Shown: positions 10,240 through 20,119, counted from the stretch's first letter. The stretch is 25,000 bases of DNA from Chromera velia (GCA_018398765.1 JAHBMJ010000926.1:1-25000); one strand, 5' to 3'. Notes: generated by a model not told the origin, from the letters alone. Translations and numbers: made by a program.

Positions 10240-11832
10240 ATGGTGAAGGGCAAGAAGGCTTCTCCCGCCAAGAAGACAACAAAGGTCAAGAAGGTAAGCT
10301 GCTTCTGTTTTCTCCTTGTCTGTGCTTTCATTCTTCTTCCCGATCTGCTTGATCTCTCCACTTTTCGTGGGAAAGGAAGGAAACGCTTTTTGACTCTCTC
10401 GATGCCCTCATCGATGTTGCATTAGTCTTCCGCTGCCCCGTTTTTTCTTCTTTCTCTCCGTCAGAGACCAACGACTATTCATCGTTTCCTCTCAATAGAT
10501 CACTCTACCGCTCTCCCCCCCGTTGCAATGCCTGCAGGACCCCAACGCCCCCAAGAGACCCCGCAGCGCTTACATTCTCTTCACGGTCGGTCGGCTTTGC
10601 TGCAGTTTCCCTTTTTTCTGTCAACCTGTTGTGTCTTTCTGTCCTGCCGACCACTTCGATCCGTGCAGACGCAGGGGGTTTTTGTAGTTCCGCTCTCCTT
10701 AGGTTTTGCGTGTGGACCTTCTTCTTGCCTTTCTGGGTGGAGGTTTGGGTGTTGCTGCAACGTTTCGCTTTCATTTCTTCTCACCTCTTTCCCTTTTCTC
10801 TTGCTGCAGGCTGACAAACGCGCAGAGATCATCAAGAAGAAGCCCGAAGTCAGTTTGCCGTTTGCCCTCCCGCCAATCTGTACCTTTTCTGTCTGCCTCT
10901 TTTGTCTCTCTGAGCGCTGTCGCCTCTCCCGTTTCTCTCATCTGAGAAACAGTGTCTATCCCCGTTGAGGTCTTTCCTGTCTCCGTCTCGTTCCTCCGTG
11001 CCGTTGTCTTTTTACGGTCGCGTACTTCCGTGCCATTACCTCTTTACAGTCTCGTTCCTCCGTGCCGTTGTCTCTTTCCAGTCACACCCCTTGTGGTCCC
11101 TCCCGTGTCCCCTTTCCTTTCCCTCTGCCGGACTGACTGCAGATGGCCAAGGCAATCACCGAAATCGCCAAGATGTGCGGAGAGGCCTGGAAGAAGATCG
11201 GTGACAAGGACAAGAAGGTCAGTCAGTCAGTGCCCTCAGAGAGAAGACAGCCAGACAGAAAGGGGACAGTGAGGAGAAGATGTGTGGTCAGCAAGACAGG
11301 AGGGGCGAGAGTAGGGATTGTGTGGTGAGGGGTAGAGAGAGAAGGCGTAGAAATGAAGAGGCAAAGGGGAGCGTGTTGTGGCTGGCTGACCGTAGTTGTG
11401 AGGCTTGCCCCTTTCTTTTGACTGAAGTAAAGTGAGACCATGTGTGGCTGGACGCCAGAGAGGAGAGAACAAACCAAAAAAAACCTTCCGCTTTCCCACA
11501 CTGAGATGCCGTCTGTATTGACTCAGCCATGCGATACGCCCAAGCTTTCTGCTTCCATGCTTCCTGCATGCCTCCTCATTCCCCCCCCCATGTACCATCC
11601 CTCTTTCCTTTTCCTGCGCTCCCCTCTCTTGCACCTATCGACGGTCAAACGACAACCCCTGCTTCTCGAAACTGTACGCCGCCCGGCCCCTTGAACGAAC
11701 GAACAAACAACTGAAACGATGGACGCACGGACGGACGGATGGATCCTTGATTGATTGCAGAAGTACCAGGACCTCGCTGAGAAGGACAAGGCCCGGTACG
11801 AGAAGGAGATGAAGAGCTACAAGCCCAAGTAG
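10240..11832 (+). CDS. single HMG-box chromatin protein (NHP6/HMGB type)
   Basis: Five exons, 10240-10293, 10538-10585, 10810-10848, 11143-11217 and 11761-11832, join in phase 0 throughout and encode 95 residues ending in TAG. After a short basic tail (MVKGKKASPAKK, then TTKVKK), one HMG box fills the rest. It begins DPNAPKRPRSAYILF, has the core Trp in GEAWKKI, and ends EKEMKSYKPK. PNAPKRP and the Trp are hallmarks of the family. HMG-box proteins of this size bind the minor groove without strong sequence preference, bend DNA and help nucleosome remodelling in the nucleus. Length and layout match yeast NHP6-type proteins rather than two-box vertebrate HMGB. Every exon edge has GT-AG neighbours; donors are GTAAGC, GTCGGT, GTCAGT and GTCAGT. 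The start is the first ATG before the basic tail. The single TAG used here argues that TAG is a normal stop in the host. Confidence 0.95.
10985..11080 (+). repeat. 32-bp intronic minisatellite, three copies
   Basis: Within intron 3 of the HMG-box gene, three 32-bp units start at 10985, 11017 and 11049. Each starts GTC, contains TTCCGTGCC or CTCCGTGCC, and ends in a pyrimidine run. The last two end TTTACA|GT and TTTCCA|GT, which look like 3' splice sites. Confidence 0.9.
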
Positions 11833-12100
11833 ACAGCCTGCTTGACTGGTTGCATCGTGGATCAATTGATTGATTGATGGACGTCTCCCCTCCGTGGTGC
11901 ATGGTCGAAGAAGCTGAACAAGAAGACACCGAGAGAGAGAGAGACTAAGAAGAAGATGTCGAGGGGCGCTCCTTGTCTCTCTTGATATGCGATGGACCCG
12001 GAAGGGGGGGGGAGGAGGGAGAGGGGGGGTTCTGTTCTGTTGAAACGTTCTTCCTTTCTTCTTCCCTTCTCTAGACTGCTCTCATAAATCGTCTGTACGT
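11833..12100. other. 3' flank of the HMG-box gene
   Basis: Contains a short TTGA run (around 11866), a GA run and G-rich tracts. No gene is seen. Confidence 0.5.
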
Positions 12101-12550
12101 CCAAAAAGAAAGAGAAAGAAAGAAAGAAGGAAAGAAAGAACGAAAGAGAGACAAAGATTGAAGACATCGACCGACAGGAGAGTCAGGCATGCAGGCAGGC
12201 AGACAGACCCGGACTGAGACAGAAAGGAAAGGAAGGAATGGAAGGAGAAAAAAAAAGAAAGACAGAAAGAAGAAAGGAAAGAAAGAAGACAGAGAGAAAG
12301 AACCTCAGAGGCCTAGCAAGCAACCAAGATAGACAGAAAGGAAGCAAAACAGGCAGGCAAAAACCAGCACGCAAGACAGAGACAGCGAGTGAGAAAGAAA
12401 GAGAAAAGGGAAGAGAGAGGCGGAGGGAGACAGAGAGACAGGCAAGAAAGAAGGAAAGGAAGGAAACCAGCAAGAAAGGAAAACAGGAAATGCAGAGGGG
12501 TGTGAAAGATAAGATGGACACGAGCAGACAGAAGGAAGAGGAAGACAGCG
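12101..12550. repeat. purine-rich (A/G) tract of about 450 bp
   Basis: The plus strand is almost wholly A and G, in GAAA, GGAA and GACA units without a strict period. Long Lys/Glu/Arg frames on plus and Leu/Ser/Phe frames on minus come from this bias and are not called as genes. Confidence 0.85.
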
Positions 12551-13150
12551 CATGCTGGTTGGTCAGCGAATTCAACGCGACCCTTGAATGACTGTTGCTT
12601 GTCTGTTTGTTTCGGGCAAGAGTTACGGGTCCATCTTGTACACTTTACCCGCTCTTCCCACTTATTTGTGTCTCTTCCTCTTCGGTCGGTTAGCGCAGCC
12701 CCATGCATTCAATCCGCTGGTCTCTCTCTTCGATCGCGTTGGAGTGTCAGCAAGGATGTGCGCGCTTCCCCCGAACAATCCCGAAGAGTCTGACTCCTTT
12801 TACTCTTTCAGCCAGACAGTTGTCTTACATCAGCACGGCATGCAGACGCTGTCACGTCCCTATTAGAGAAGCTGCCTGTGCCCGCGCATCTTTCCTTCTA
12901 TCTGACAACAGGGCTTGTCCATACAGGCCTTCAGTGTATATAATCAGCTGGTGTGGACCTGTCACTGCTGACCAGCTGCGTACTCTCCGTATCGTGCAGC
13001 CTAGCGCAACCATGAAGCTGCGCGAACAATTCATCGTATGCAGCTTTTACAAGTTTTTTTGGCTGCAATTGAGTTCAGCTTTCAAGCGTTGCTCAGTTAG
13101 TTGCCTTGTACAGTGCATGCATATACAACGTATGGACATTCTGTATATGT
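12551..13150. other. no supported gene
   Basis: An open frame of about 149 codons (12703-13152) runs through here, but it has no motif, no family resemblance that I recognise, and overlapping frames of similar length. I treat it as chance. Confidence 0.45.
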
Positions 13151-13378
13151 AAGTAGAAAAGGTAATGAAAGGTGTGTGTATATGTAATAATTACCGGTAA
13201 GAAAGCTAATATGAAGCGTTTGTGTAAGCTATCGTTAGTAGTGCCTACAGGCTATCCTAGAGTTTTGTATAAAATTATATTATATTATTTTATATTGACC
13301 AATCCTGTAGGGTTACACAATCAATTTTTTCAAAATGTTTTGTTATACAGTGTTTTGTTATACATTTTAAGAAAATTT
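13151..13378. other. AT-rich island, left part
   Basis: AT-rich non-coding DNA flanking the copia element. With the right part (20127-20580) it probably formed one island of about 700 bp before the insertion. Confidence 0.6.
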
Positions 13379-13385
13379 TGATAAA
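13379..13385. repeat. candidate target-site duplication, left copy
   Basis: TGATAAA directly precedes the left LTR end (TGAATT) and is repeated right after the other end (CCAACA) at 20120. Seven bases is longer than the 4-6 bp usual for this superfamily. The next five bases (TGAAT) also match on the two sides, so the exact border is uncertain. Confidence 0.6.
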
Positions 13386-14064
13386 TGAATTACTACACAC
13401 TTTAGTGTGCATTAATTCAAATTATCACTTTTAAGAATGCATTAAGTTACATTAAGTACACACTTTAGTATGCCTTAATTCAAACTATCACTTTTAAGAA
13501 TGCATTATTACACACTTTCGTGTGTATTAATCGTAGGTTTCACTAAAGGTTTCATCTTCGTCTTCTTTTTCTTCTTCAGAACGGTTTGAAGGTACCGTTT
13601 TTCAAGCAATGCTACCTATAACTGTCGTCAGCAACGCGGCAGGGAGAATTTTTCAGTACTGAAGGCAGAGGTAAAAAGAACAAAGACGGGAGAAGAGCAG
13701 AGGTGTCAAGAATTTTTATATATTAATTATTACACACTTTTATGTGTAATAAAGGGGAGGTCAGGGGTAATTGTTATACATTTAACTTTATGTAACACTA
13801 TAGGATTGGTGTGACATTATGATATATAAGGAATTCACGTGTCAGAACAGAGTTTGAGGAGAAGAGGATGAGCGAATACGCCTCTCCTTGAATAAGTCAA
13901 TATGGATCGATCAGTTTCTCCTACACGGTGCATGCACAGTTTGTAGTGTTGCAGATTTGCATAGCTCTAGGCATAGCTTGTAGTGCGCTGAGCCCAGGCC
14001 GAAGTCCTTGGGACCGCGGCTGTAAAAAGCCGGCGTCAATCGACCCCAGACGCAATCTCCAACA
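13386..14064 (-). repeat. 3' LTR (longer copy)
   Basis: Bases from about 13540 to 14064 match 19590-20119 at roughly 95 percent identity by eye. The additional 150 bp or so at the left end (13386-13540) has no counterpart in the other LTR. A TATATAA motif lies in the LTR next to CACGTG, and a TTACACA...TGTGTAA hairpin spans 13730-13749. The right edge ends CTCCAACA at 14064. Confidence 0.92.
13396..13524. repeat. tandem hairpin repeats at the outer end of the 3' LTR
   Basis: CACACTTTAGTGTG (13396), CACACTTTAGTATG (13459) and CACACTTTCGTGTG (13511) head three related units, two of which also share CACTTTTAAGAATGCATTA. The first and third can fold as short hairpins. Confidence 0.85.
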
Positions 14065-14076
14065 ATCACCCCCTGA
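14065..14076 (-). promoter_or_regulatory. polypurine tract for plus-strand priming
   Basis: Read on the minus strand, TCAGGGGGTGAT lies immediately before the LTR start TGTTGG, the normal place for the tract that primes second-strand synthesis. The final TGA stop of pol (14066-14068) falls inside it. Confidence 0.8.
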
Positions 14077-15270
14077 CTTGAACATTCACAGGAGAGTCAC
14101 ATCTTTTTTTAGCTTTCAATCGACATGTCTTTGCAAAATCTACCATTCCTCTCTTCATATGCACTTCCTTCTTTACTTCAACCTGAGGCGCTTGACTCCC
14201 TCTCTTCTTTTCCAACTTGTACTTTGTATATCTATCTGCCCTCTGCCGATCAATAGAAACCCAAAGCACCCGCGCCTTCAACGCTCTCAGCTCCTGCTAC
14301 ACATACTTCAACAATCCATCCATCCAAGGTTCTCGCTTCGAATATCCACTCTCCAATTGCTCCATGAGAGGAGCGCTGTCTGTATAAATCTCTACCTCCA
14401 GCGGCTTTATCCACAACGCCTCTACAAGACGCTTCCATTAAAAAGATTGTTTCACACCATCTATAAGCGCACAAAGCTCTGCAGAGGTTGAAGAAATCAG
14501 CTTCTTTTTGATTCGTTTGGTCTTCCATACCACCAGATTCGTTCTTCTTATTCCCTCAATCTTTTCCTTCTTATCAACCAAGTAAGCCTCAAAGCCCCCT
14601 CTTCCTTCACAACGGGAAAGAGAATACACAGCATCCACAAACAAAGCAAGCTTCGGATCAATCACGCCCTCAAAGTGCAAACTGTCGTTCTTTTTGCGAG
14701 CTCTAATGAGGGCAAGCAAAGCAGCAACAAGCTTTAAACCAGTCGGGTAGGAACTGTAATGAGACAACTCACTGAAAACAAAAGTAACATCGGCAAACGT
14801 CTGACACACCCAACCAAGCACACCCATCATTTTCATCATCACCGCAACCAAGTCTTCTTTTTTCTCTTCTTCCCTCTCTTCATTCAGCATCTCAGGGGAA
14901 AGAGACTTGCAAGGCAAATCATCTGTTTGAACAGGAATTGACTTCAAGTATGCCTCCTGGCTGATCTCAAACCCACTTTCATTCTTTCTCACATCCAAAC
15001 CCGTGTAGCCGATTTCACCCCCCGCAGAGAGAATTTCTGGCTCATCCATCTTCAAACGCTGTCTCAAAGGTTCAAAGTCACGAGCAGGGTCGGCAGAGAA
15101 AATGAGCAAATTATCAACGTGAACAGCCATCACTGCTTTCACCTTCTTCTCTTCATCCTTCAATACAAAGATGCTCTTAACGATTTCCTCCTAGATTTTC
15201 TTTCATCCTTCTTCTGCTGCAATCCGTTTGAAATGCTTTCCATATAGACGAGGGACATCTTTTAATCCAA
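14066..15270 (-). pseudogene. reverse transcriptase C-terminal part and RNase H
   Basis: One frame runs from about 15270 to the TGA at 14066, interrupted by TGA (15203), TAG (15191), TAA (14438) and TAG (14297). The reverse transcriptase motif normally YVDD reads HVDN (15110-15121), so the second catalytic aspartate is Asn. RNase H landmarks follow: LALFVDAVYS, VVWKTKR, SSTSAELCAL with the catalytic Glu, EIYTDSAPL with an Asp, and ADRYTK near the end. The domain order and the closing ADxxTK are typical of copia elements. The frame reaches exactly to the polypurine tract, so no coding sequence is missing at this end. Confidence 0.9.
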
Positions 15271-15274
15271 TACA

Positions 15275-15523
15275 TACATGGCTCTCTCTAGCTGACCGAT
15301 AACTCCAGGTGCGAATTCTTCTAGGGGACCCGTCAGGACGCGTCCTAGCAGCTACACAAACACCTTATCATGAATGGATGCAGTCAGAAACGCAGTGCAC
15401 ACATCTGACTTACCGATCGTCCACCCCTGACTGGATACAAACGTAAAGCAAACCAAAAGAGCCCACCAAGCAGCTGTCCCACTGTACGTCTCAACGTTCT
15501 TTCGGTCATCTTGAAATCCTTAA
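15275..15523 (-). pseudogene. reverse transcriptase N-terminal part, frameshifted
   Basis: This part is in a different frame from its neighbours. It contains GFQDDRKNVETYS, then GWTIGKSDVCTAFL, the motif A region with its catalytic Asp, followed by KVFV and a TAG (15352-15354). Near 15275 an extra four bases (TATG or TATT) separate ERAMY from GLKDVPRLYGKHF in the next frame; this is the LYGLKQAPR-like motif. The junction to the upstream frame is a TAA at 15524. Confidence 0.8.
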
Positions 15524-16325
15524 TTAAATTTTATATACAAGACGGGCTTTCGGCTTTCTCTCTTTCCCTTTCATCTTCCATGTCAGCACCCATCTGGTTT
15601 TCATTGTTCTTCTCTTCTGTGATATTCTTACTCCATTTATTTTCAACACTTTATTCTCCTCAAAGCTTTTCAATTCCCCTCGTATCGCTTCATCAAAGAG
15701 GCCTTTCTCTACCTCCTCTTCCTTTGCATCAATGTGCCCCTTCTTTAGGTTCACATGCTTCATCATCTGGTCGACCACTTTCTTATCCACCATAAATCTC
15801 TGTGACGCTTTCCTGAATCCATTACCTTCTCTCCTCACTTTCTTCTTTTCACCTTCTTTACGATCGTCCTGTATCCCCTGCACCCTCTTCCCTTCTTGTG
15901 CTCCCTGCACTTTCTTATCATCCTGTACTTCCTGCACTCCCTCCGTTTCTCTGCTGCCTTGCTGTTCTCCTTCATGTGTAAGAAAGCTAGCAAAGGCTGC
16001 GGCCCCCCCAGACTCCCCAAGCAAGTTGAGGCTAAACAACGAATCGTCATCTGGAATGTCTGGCGGGACAACTTCTCCTTCTTCCTCTTTCTCTGCTGGC
16101 TGTGCTGCCTGAACAGGTTTGCGACCCTGCCCTGACTGCTTTTCCTTTTCCTCTCCACCCCCCACCCCCTGCTGCTGACTTCGCAACTCCATGTGGTCTG
16201 CCTAAAGTTGAAAGCCTGCTGCAAATGGAGGAGGGAAAGGGACAGGTGAAGAAACAGAAGACACTGACTCTCTTACAACACGATCCAGCTGCCTGACGGC
16301 CGCTGACGGAACAGAATCGGGAAAG
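15524..16325 (-). pseudogene. integrase/reverse transcriptase linker and start of reverse transcriptase
   Basis: An open stretch, broken by one TAG (16202-16204), encodes an acidic, Gln/Glu/Lys-rich linker followed by GELKSFEENKV and RWVLTWKMKGKERKPKARLV. The latter matches the start of the copia reverse transcriptase domain (WV.k.K...KARLV). A one-base change near 16320 shifts it from the integrase frame, and TAA at 15524-15526 ends it. Confidence 0.8.
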
Positions 16326-17505
16326 ATTGCCTGCGACTTGGAGGAAGAGACAACAGCTTCAGGGTCCGCACCCCCAGGCCTGCAGCAAGAACATCGACTT
16401 CTCTGTCTTCATCGACATCGAAATCGGAAAAATGATCAACATTGTCAGCAGGTGCAGCTGCCGACTCAAACACTCCATTCAAAAAGTCAGAAGAAACATT
16501 CAAACCATACCATTCAATCAAAGACACAGCACTTGGATGCACACGCAAAGATCTCCATCCCTTCCCACTGTCTGTCTTCATAAGAACACACACGACAGAG
16601 TCGCTTTCGACTCCAGCAAAGAACCGTTCCTTTCCCCTGACAGGCACAGCAGAAGAGGGAATCGGACAAGGGTCAGTCACAAGAACACGATCACCAATAG
16701 AGATGGGGGAAATGGGACGAGCAGCCTCAACACCAAACACAGACGCATTGGGTGACTTACCCGTCACAGATGAAACACATTCATTCAAAGAATCAATCAT
16801 ACCATTCAACAACCACTTCGCACAATATTTTGGCAAATTCAAATCCGTAAACAACTTCTAGAGCAATCTTTTTACTGTACGATTCATTCTCTCTACTTAC
16901 GCTTGAGACTAAGGAGTGTAGATGCTTCTTTTCTTATGAAAGATGGACTCCTGATCACATACATGCTCGTACTGTCCCTTCTTTTCACCCACAAATTCTC
17001 TTCCGTTGTCAGTACAAACCGTTGCAGGCTTTCTTTTCACTTTGAAATTCAGTTTCTCACCCAGTCTCTTCCATCTTCTTACCCATGCAGTCAGATGTCT
17101 TACTGCCTTCCCTTTCGACGGCAAAACCATGCCAGAAACAAAACGAGTTGCAGCATCGACAATCAAAGACACAGGGGTACCACCAGATAAAAACATGACA
17201 TCCTGATAAATGACTTCATTGAATTCCTTTGCTTGCACGCCTTCCTGGCTCTTTTGAAAAATACGATGCATCACAGCATTCACATGCTTGCACTGTCTGC
17301 ACACATGCCTCACTTGACCACACGCCTCTCTGCTCATATGCGACACAATGCCTTTCTCTTTCATTGTTTCATACAGTCACACACCAGTCGCATGCTTAAA
17401 TCTCTTATGCTATATTAAAACCTCCCTTTCACTCATCTGACCTTCAGAAGGGAAGCTCACCCTCCGTGATCGATGCGCACCTAACCGAATTAGCGGTCGC
17501 TCCTA
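16326..17505 (-). pseudogene. integrase
   Basis: The zinc-binding HHCC region has HKRFKH (after a TAG at 17410) and VCRQC. The core has YQDVMFLSG with the first Asp, CTDNGREF with the second, and YTP followed by TAG, SQA, TAA and VERMNRT with the Glu, where TPQxNGxxER is usual. Other stops are TAG at 17503 and 16858 and TGA at 17377. The C-terminal part continues through SIGDRVLVTDP. Integrase inserts the cDNA copy into host DNA. Apart from the stops, the DDE residues are all kept. Confidence 0.92.
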
Positions 17506-18020
17506 TGAAGCCCCCTTCTGACCTTTGTGCTGCAAAAACGCCCACTCACGTGCAAGAGGTCTATCCTTCCTATCTACGTTCAAACATACACGAAGTGGGC
17601 CACGCTTCACTGCCAGACTCTTTGACTGCACCCCCCTATGCACACTCAAAACCAGAACGCCTTCCTCCTCTTTCATACGCACACAAAAACTGCCACCTCT
17701 TTTTTCAGGGAGCTCTACCCAGAATGGCTCACACACTTTCTGTAAGCGGAGACTATGCACACTCACAAGAGAGACTGGCACAGACCGAGAGAAAGCTTTA
17801 TCCAAACGTGCTGTCCTCCTACCTCCATCCACACACTCGACTCCAGGGAGATCCACAGTCAGTGTGTGACACGTCGCTCTCTGCTCGTGCGACGTCTCCT
17901 TCAACCCCCACAAACTCACTGTCCGTCTCCCTCACCTCAACCATACAGGACTCAATGTCTCTACCAAAGAAATGCCGGCTGCATCCAAAATCAACCACCG
18001 GCTTCTTCACCACCCATTTC
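17506..18020 (-). pseudogene. aspartic protease region, frameshifted
   Basis: KPVVDFGCSRHFFG holds the catalytic Asp at 17990-17992; the usual D-S/T-G is here D-F-G, which would impair the enzyme. The reading frame then changes between about 17920 and 17860. The new frame carries SVPVSLVSVHSLR, which corresponds to the VP.L..NLLSV.KL segment between protease and integrase. Confidence 0.75.
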
Positions 18021-19585
18021 ATTCCACCCCCTCTCGCTCCACCTGCACGCCCCATAGCGTGTGGTTGCAGTTTTGTCATATCCTGCCCGGGACGGCTCTC
18101 CCCCTCTTCTTCAGTAAGCAATGCAAAGCGATTGGAAACCCATACACTGGGAAAATACGCTGCACTCTGCACCTCCAAGTGTGGTCATCTCCCTCTCTAT
18201 CCCTCAGACGAGGACGAGGAAGACTGCTGCTGCTGCTTTCTGTTGGGATCCTGGCTGGGGGAAAGGGGAACCCAAAGGCGAAGCTCGATTCTGGGCTGCC
18301 CTGCACGCTTGTGCACACAGTTCTTCTCAAAGTGGGTCGTGTCCTGGCACCACCAGCACCTTTTTGGTCCCTACGGCTGCTGCTGCTGCTATTGTTGAGG
18401 GGGAAACTGCTGGGAGGAGCGCTGACCGTTCTGTCTGTTACCCTGATTTCTGAATTTACCAGATCCCCGACCCCGTCTCTGCTGGCCTCTGAAGGCTCTC
18501 TCTCTGCCCCCACTCTGCCTCTGTCTCGCCTTGATCTCTGCATCCCGATCAAAGGATACGAACCACTCGAGCTCCTTCTTTAGAGTGGTATACTTAATCT
18601 GTCTGAGATCCAGCTGCCCCCCCAATCCAAGAAGTTTCGATCTAAGGGAGTTGACAAGCTTCATACGCTGGTCGTCCGTAAAGGCATTAACGATCATGAT
18701 GACCTTGGCGGGATCTGCGATCTCCCACTCCGCGTCATCAGAATCGAGGAGGAGATCCTCGAGTCTCTAGTCGATCTTTGCAAACGACAGTACTATACCG
18801 CTTGGGATAACGACACGACCGTTCTGATCACGGTAGTCGAGGAGCCATGGGAAGACCTACACACGCTCCTGCACAGCTAGCTGCATCACCAGCAGGGTCA
18901 AGGAATACTCCTGCTTCATCTTCTCTACAATATCCTCAGGGTTCACCCATTTCTGTCTCCATCTCCTCACATCTCTCCTGAAGGCCCGAACATCACTTCC
19001 TGCCTTGTTTAGCGCGACGATGATATTGGATCTCTACTCCTCTATCGACTGGAAGTGCTTTCTCTGCAGGTGCACATTGGAGAACTCCCCCTACTACGAC
19101 GCAAAGTCAATAATCTCCTTCTTTCCAGCGAACTTCGGGCAGGCGGTCAGGTCCACTTTCTTCGACTGCTTCGACGATCTCTTCTTCTTGCATACGAAAC
19201 CCACTCTTTGAGCTGCAGAGTGGCGGGAAGACGCATCAGAAGATCTACTCACATCAGACGAGTTAGAGTGGGAGGGGGATGGGTCCTTGTCCGAGAAGAA
19301 AGCCACAGCATCGAAGGGCTTTCGGACTTTCTGAGCCTGAACAGGTCCAGGTGCAAATAGAGAAACAGGAGCAATTCTTTCTTTCTTTTCTGCCACTGTG
19401 GTACTGGTTCGACTGGGTGGAATCCATCTGTTTAACGAGTCTTCTACTTTCTCCTCCCACTGGCCTAGAGGCGCAGCATCTCTTCGATCGAACTCTGCAC
19501 TGAGTCTGGATACTTCAGCGCTAATCGGTTCAAGGGCGTCATTGAGTAAGCCCCTGAAAAAGCTTTTCATGTCTTCAAAGTTCAT
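18021..19585 (-). pseudogene. gag polyprotein with zinc knuckle
   Basis: The ATG (19583-19585) begins MNFEDMKSFFRGLL, with a coiled-coil-like N-terminus. A middle region with LTLLVMQLAV and AFTDDQRMKLVNSL resembles copia gag. An Arg/Gly/Gln-rich basic stretch and the knuckle CWWCQDTTHFEKNC (CX2CX4HX4C, 18317-18358) follow. Along this single frame the stops are at 19094, 19091, 19034, 18857, 18767, 18389, 18371 and 18197. All eight are TAG; none is TAA or TGA. Gag packages the RNA into particles. The start ATG is only two bases from the 5' LTR edge, so the usual leader is absent. Confidence 0.9.
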
Positions 19586-19587
19586 CT

Positions 19588-20119
19588 TGACAATAAAGTT
19601 TTATCTTTGTCTTCTTTTTTTTCTTCAGAACGGTTTGAAAGTTACTGTACCGTTTTTCAAGAAATGCTACTTATAATTGTCGTCAGCAACGCGGCAGGGA
19701 GAATTTTTCAGCACTGAAGGCAGAGGTAAAAAGAACAAAGATGGGAGAAGAGCAGAGGTGTCAAGAATTTTTGTACACTAATTGTTACACACTTTTATGC
19801 GTAGTAAAGGGGAGGTCAGGGGTAATTGTCACACATTTAACTTTGTGTAACACTATAGGATTAGTGTGACATTATGATATATAAGGAATTCACGTGTCAG
19901 AACAGAGTTTGAGGAGAAGAGGATGAGCGAATACGCCTCTCCTTGAATAAGTCAATATGGATCGATCAGTTTCTCCTACACGGTGCATGCACAGTTTGTA
20001 GTGTTGCAGATTTGCATAGCTCTAGGTATAGCTTGTAGCACGCTGAGCCCAGGCTGAAGTCCCTGGGGCCACGGCCGTAAAAGGCCGGCGTCAATCGACC
20101 CCAGACGCAATCTCCAACA
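19588..20119 (-). repeat. 5' LTR (shorter copy)
   Basis: Matches 13540-14064 with about 25 substitutions counted by eye, all but one of them transitions, plus a six-base indel. It ends CTCCAACA at 20119. It lacks the 150 bp of hairpin repeats found at the outer end of the other LTR. TATATAA and CACGTG are conserved in both. Confidence 0.93.

Larger units (their letters stand above)
13386..20119 (-). mobile_element. Ty1/copia-superfamily LTR retrotransposon, decayed
   Basis: Two LTRs enclose, in minus-strand order, gag with a zinc knuckle, protease, integrase, reverse transcriptase and RNase H. Integrase before reverse transcriptase defines the copia superfamily. The termini are TGTTGG (right end, read on minus) and TGAATT on plus, giving TG...CA. 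A G-rich polypurine tract precedes the left LTR. Coding is broken by four or so frame changes and about twenty in-frame stops, mostly TAG. No primer-binding site is recognisable, because gag starts almost at the edge of the 5' LTR. The element interrupts an AT-rich island and does not disturb a host gene. It is probably unable to move by itself. Confidence 0.97.

Noticed and set aside
9839-10246. 135-codon frame upstream of the HMG-box gene
   Set aside because: It covers the divergent promoter region and overlaps the HMG start in another frame without any motif.
12183-12708. Lys/Glu-rich and Leu/Ser-rich frames
   Set aside because: Result of the purine bias; no motifs and mirror-image frames on the other strand.
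12703-13152. 149-codon plus-strand frame
   Set aside because: No recognised motif, overlapped by other frames, and runs into the AT-rich island.
17466-18583. Plus-strand frames of 200-310 codons within the copia element
   Set aside because: They are antisense shadows of gag and protease, whose motifs are on the minus strand.
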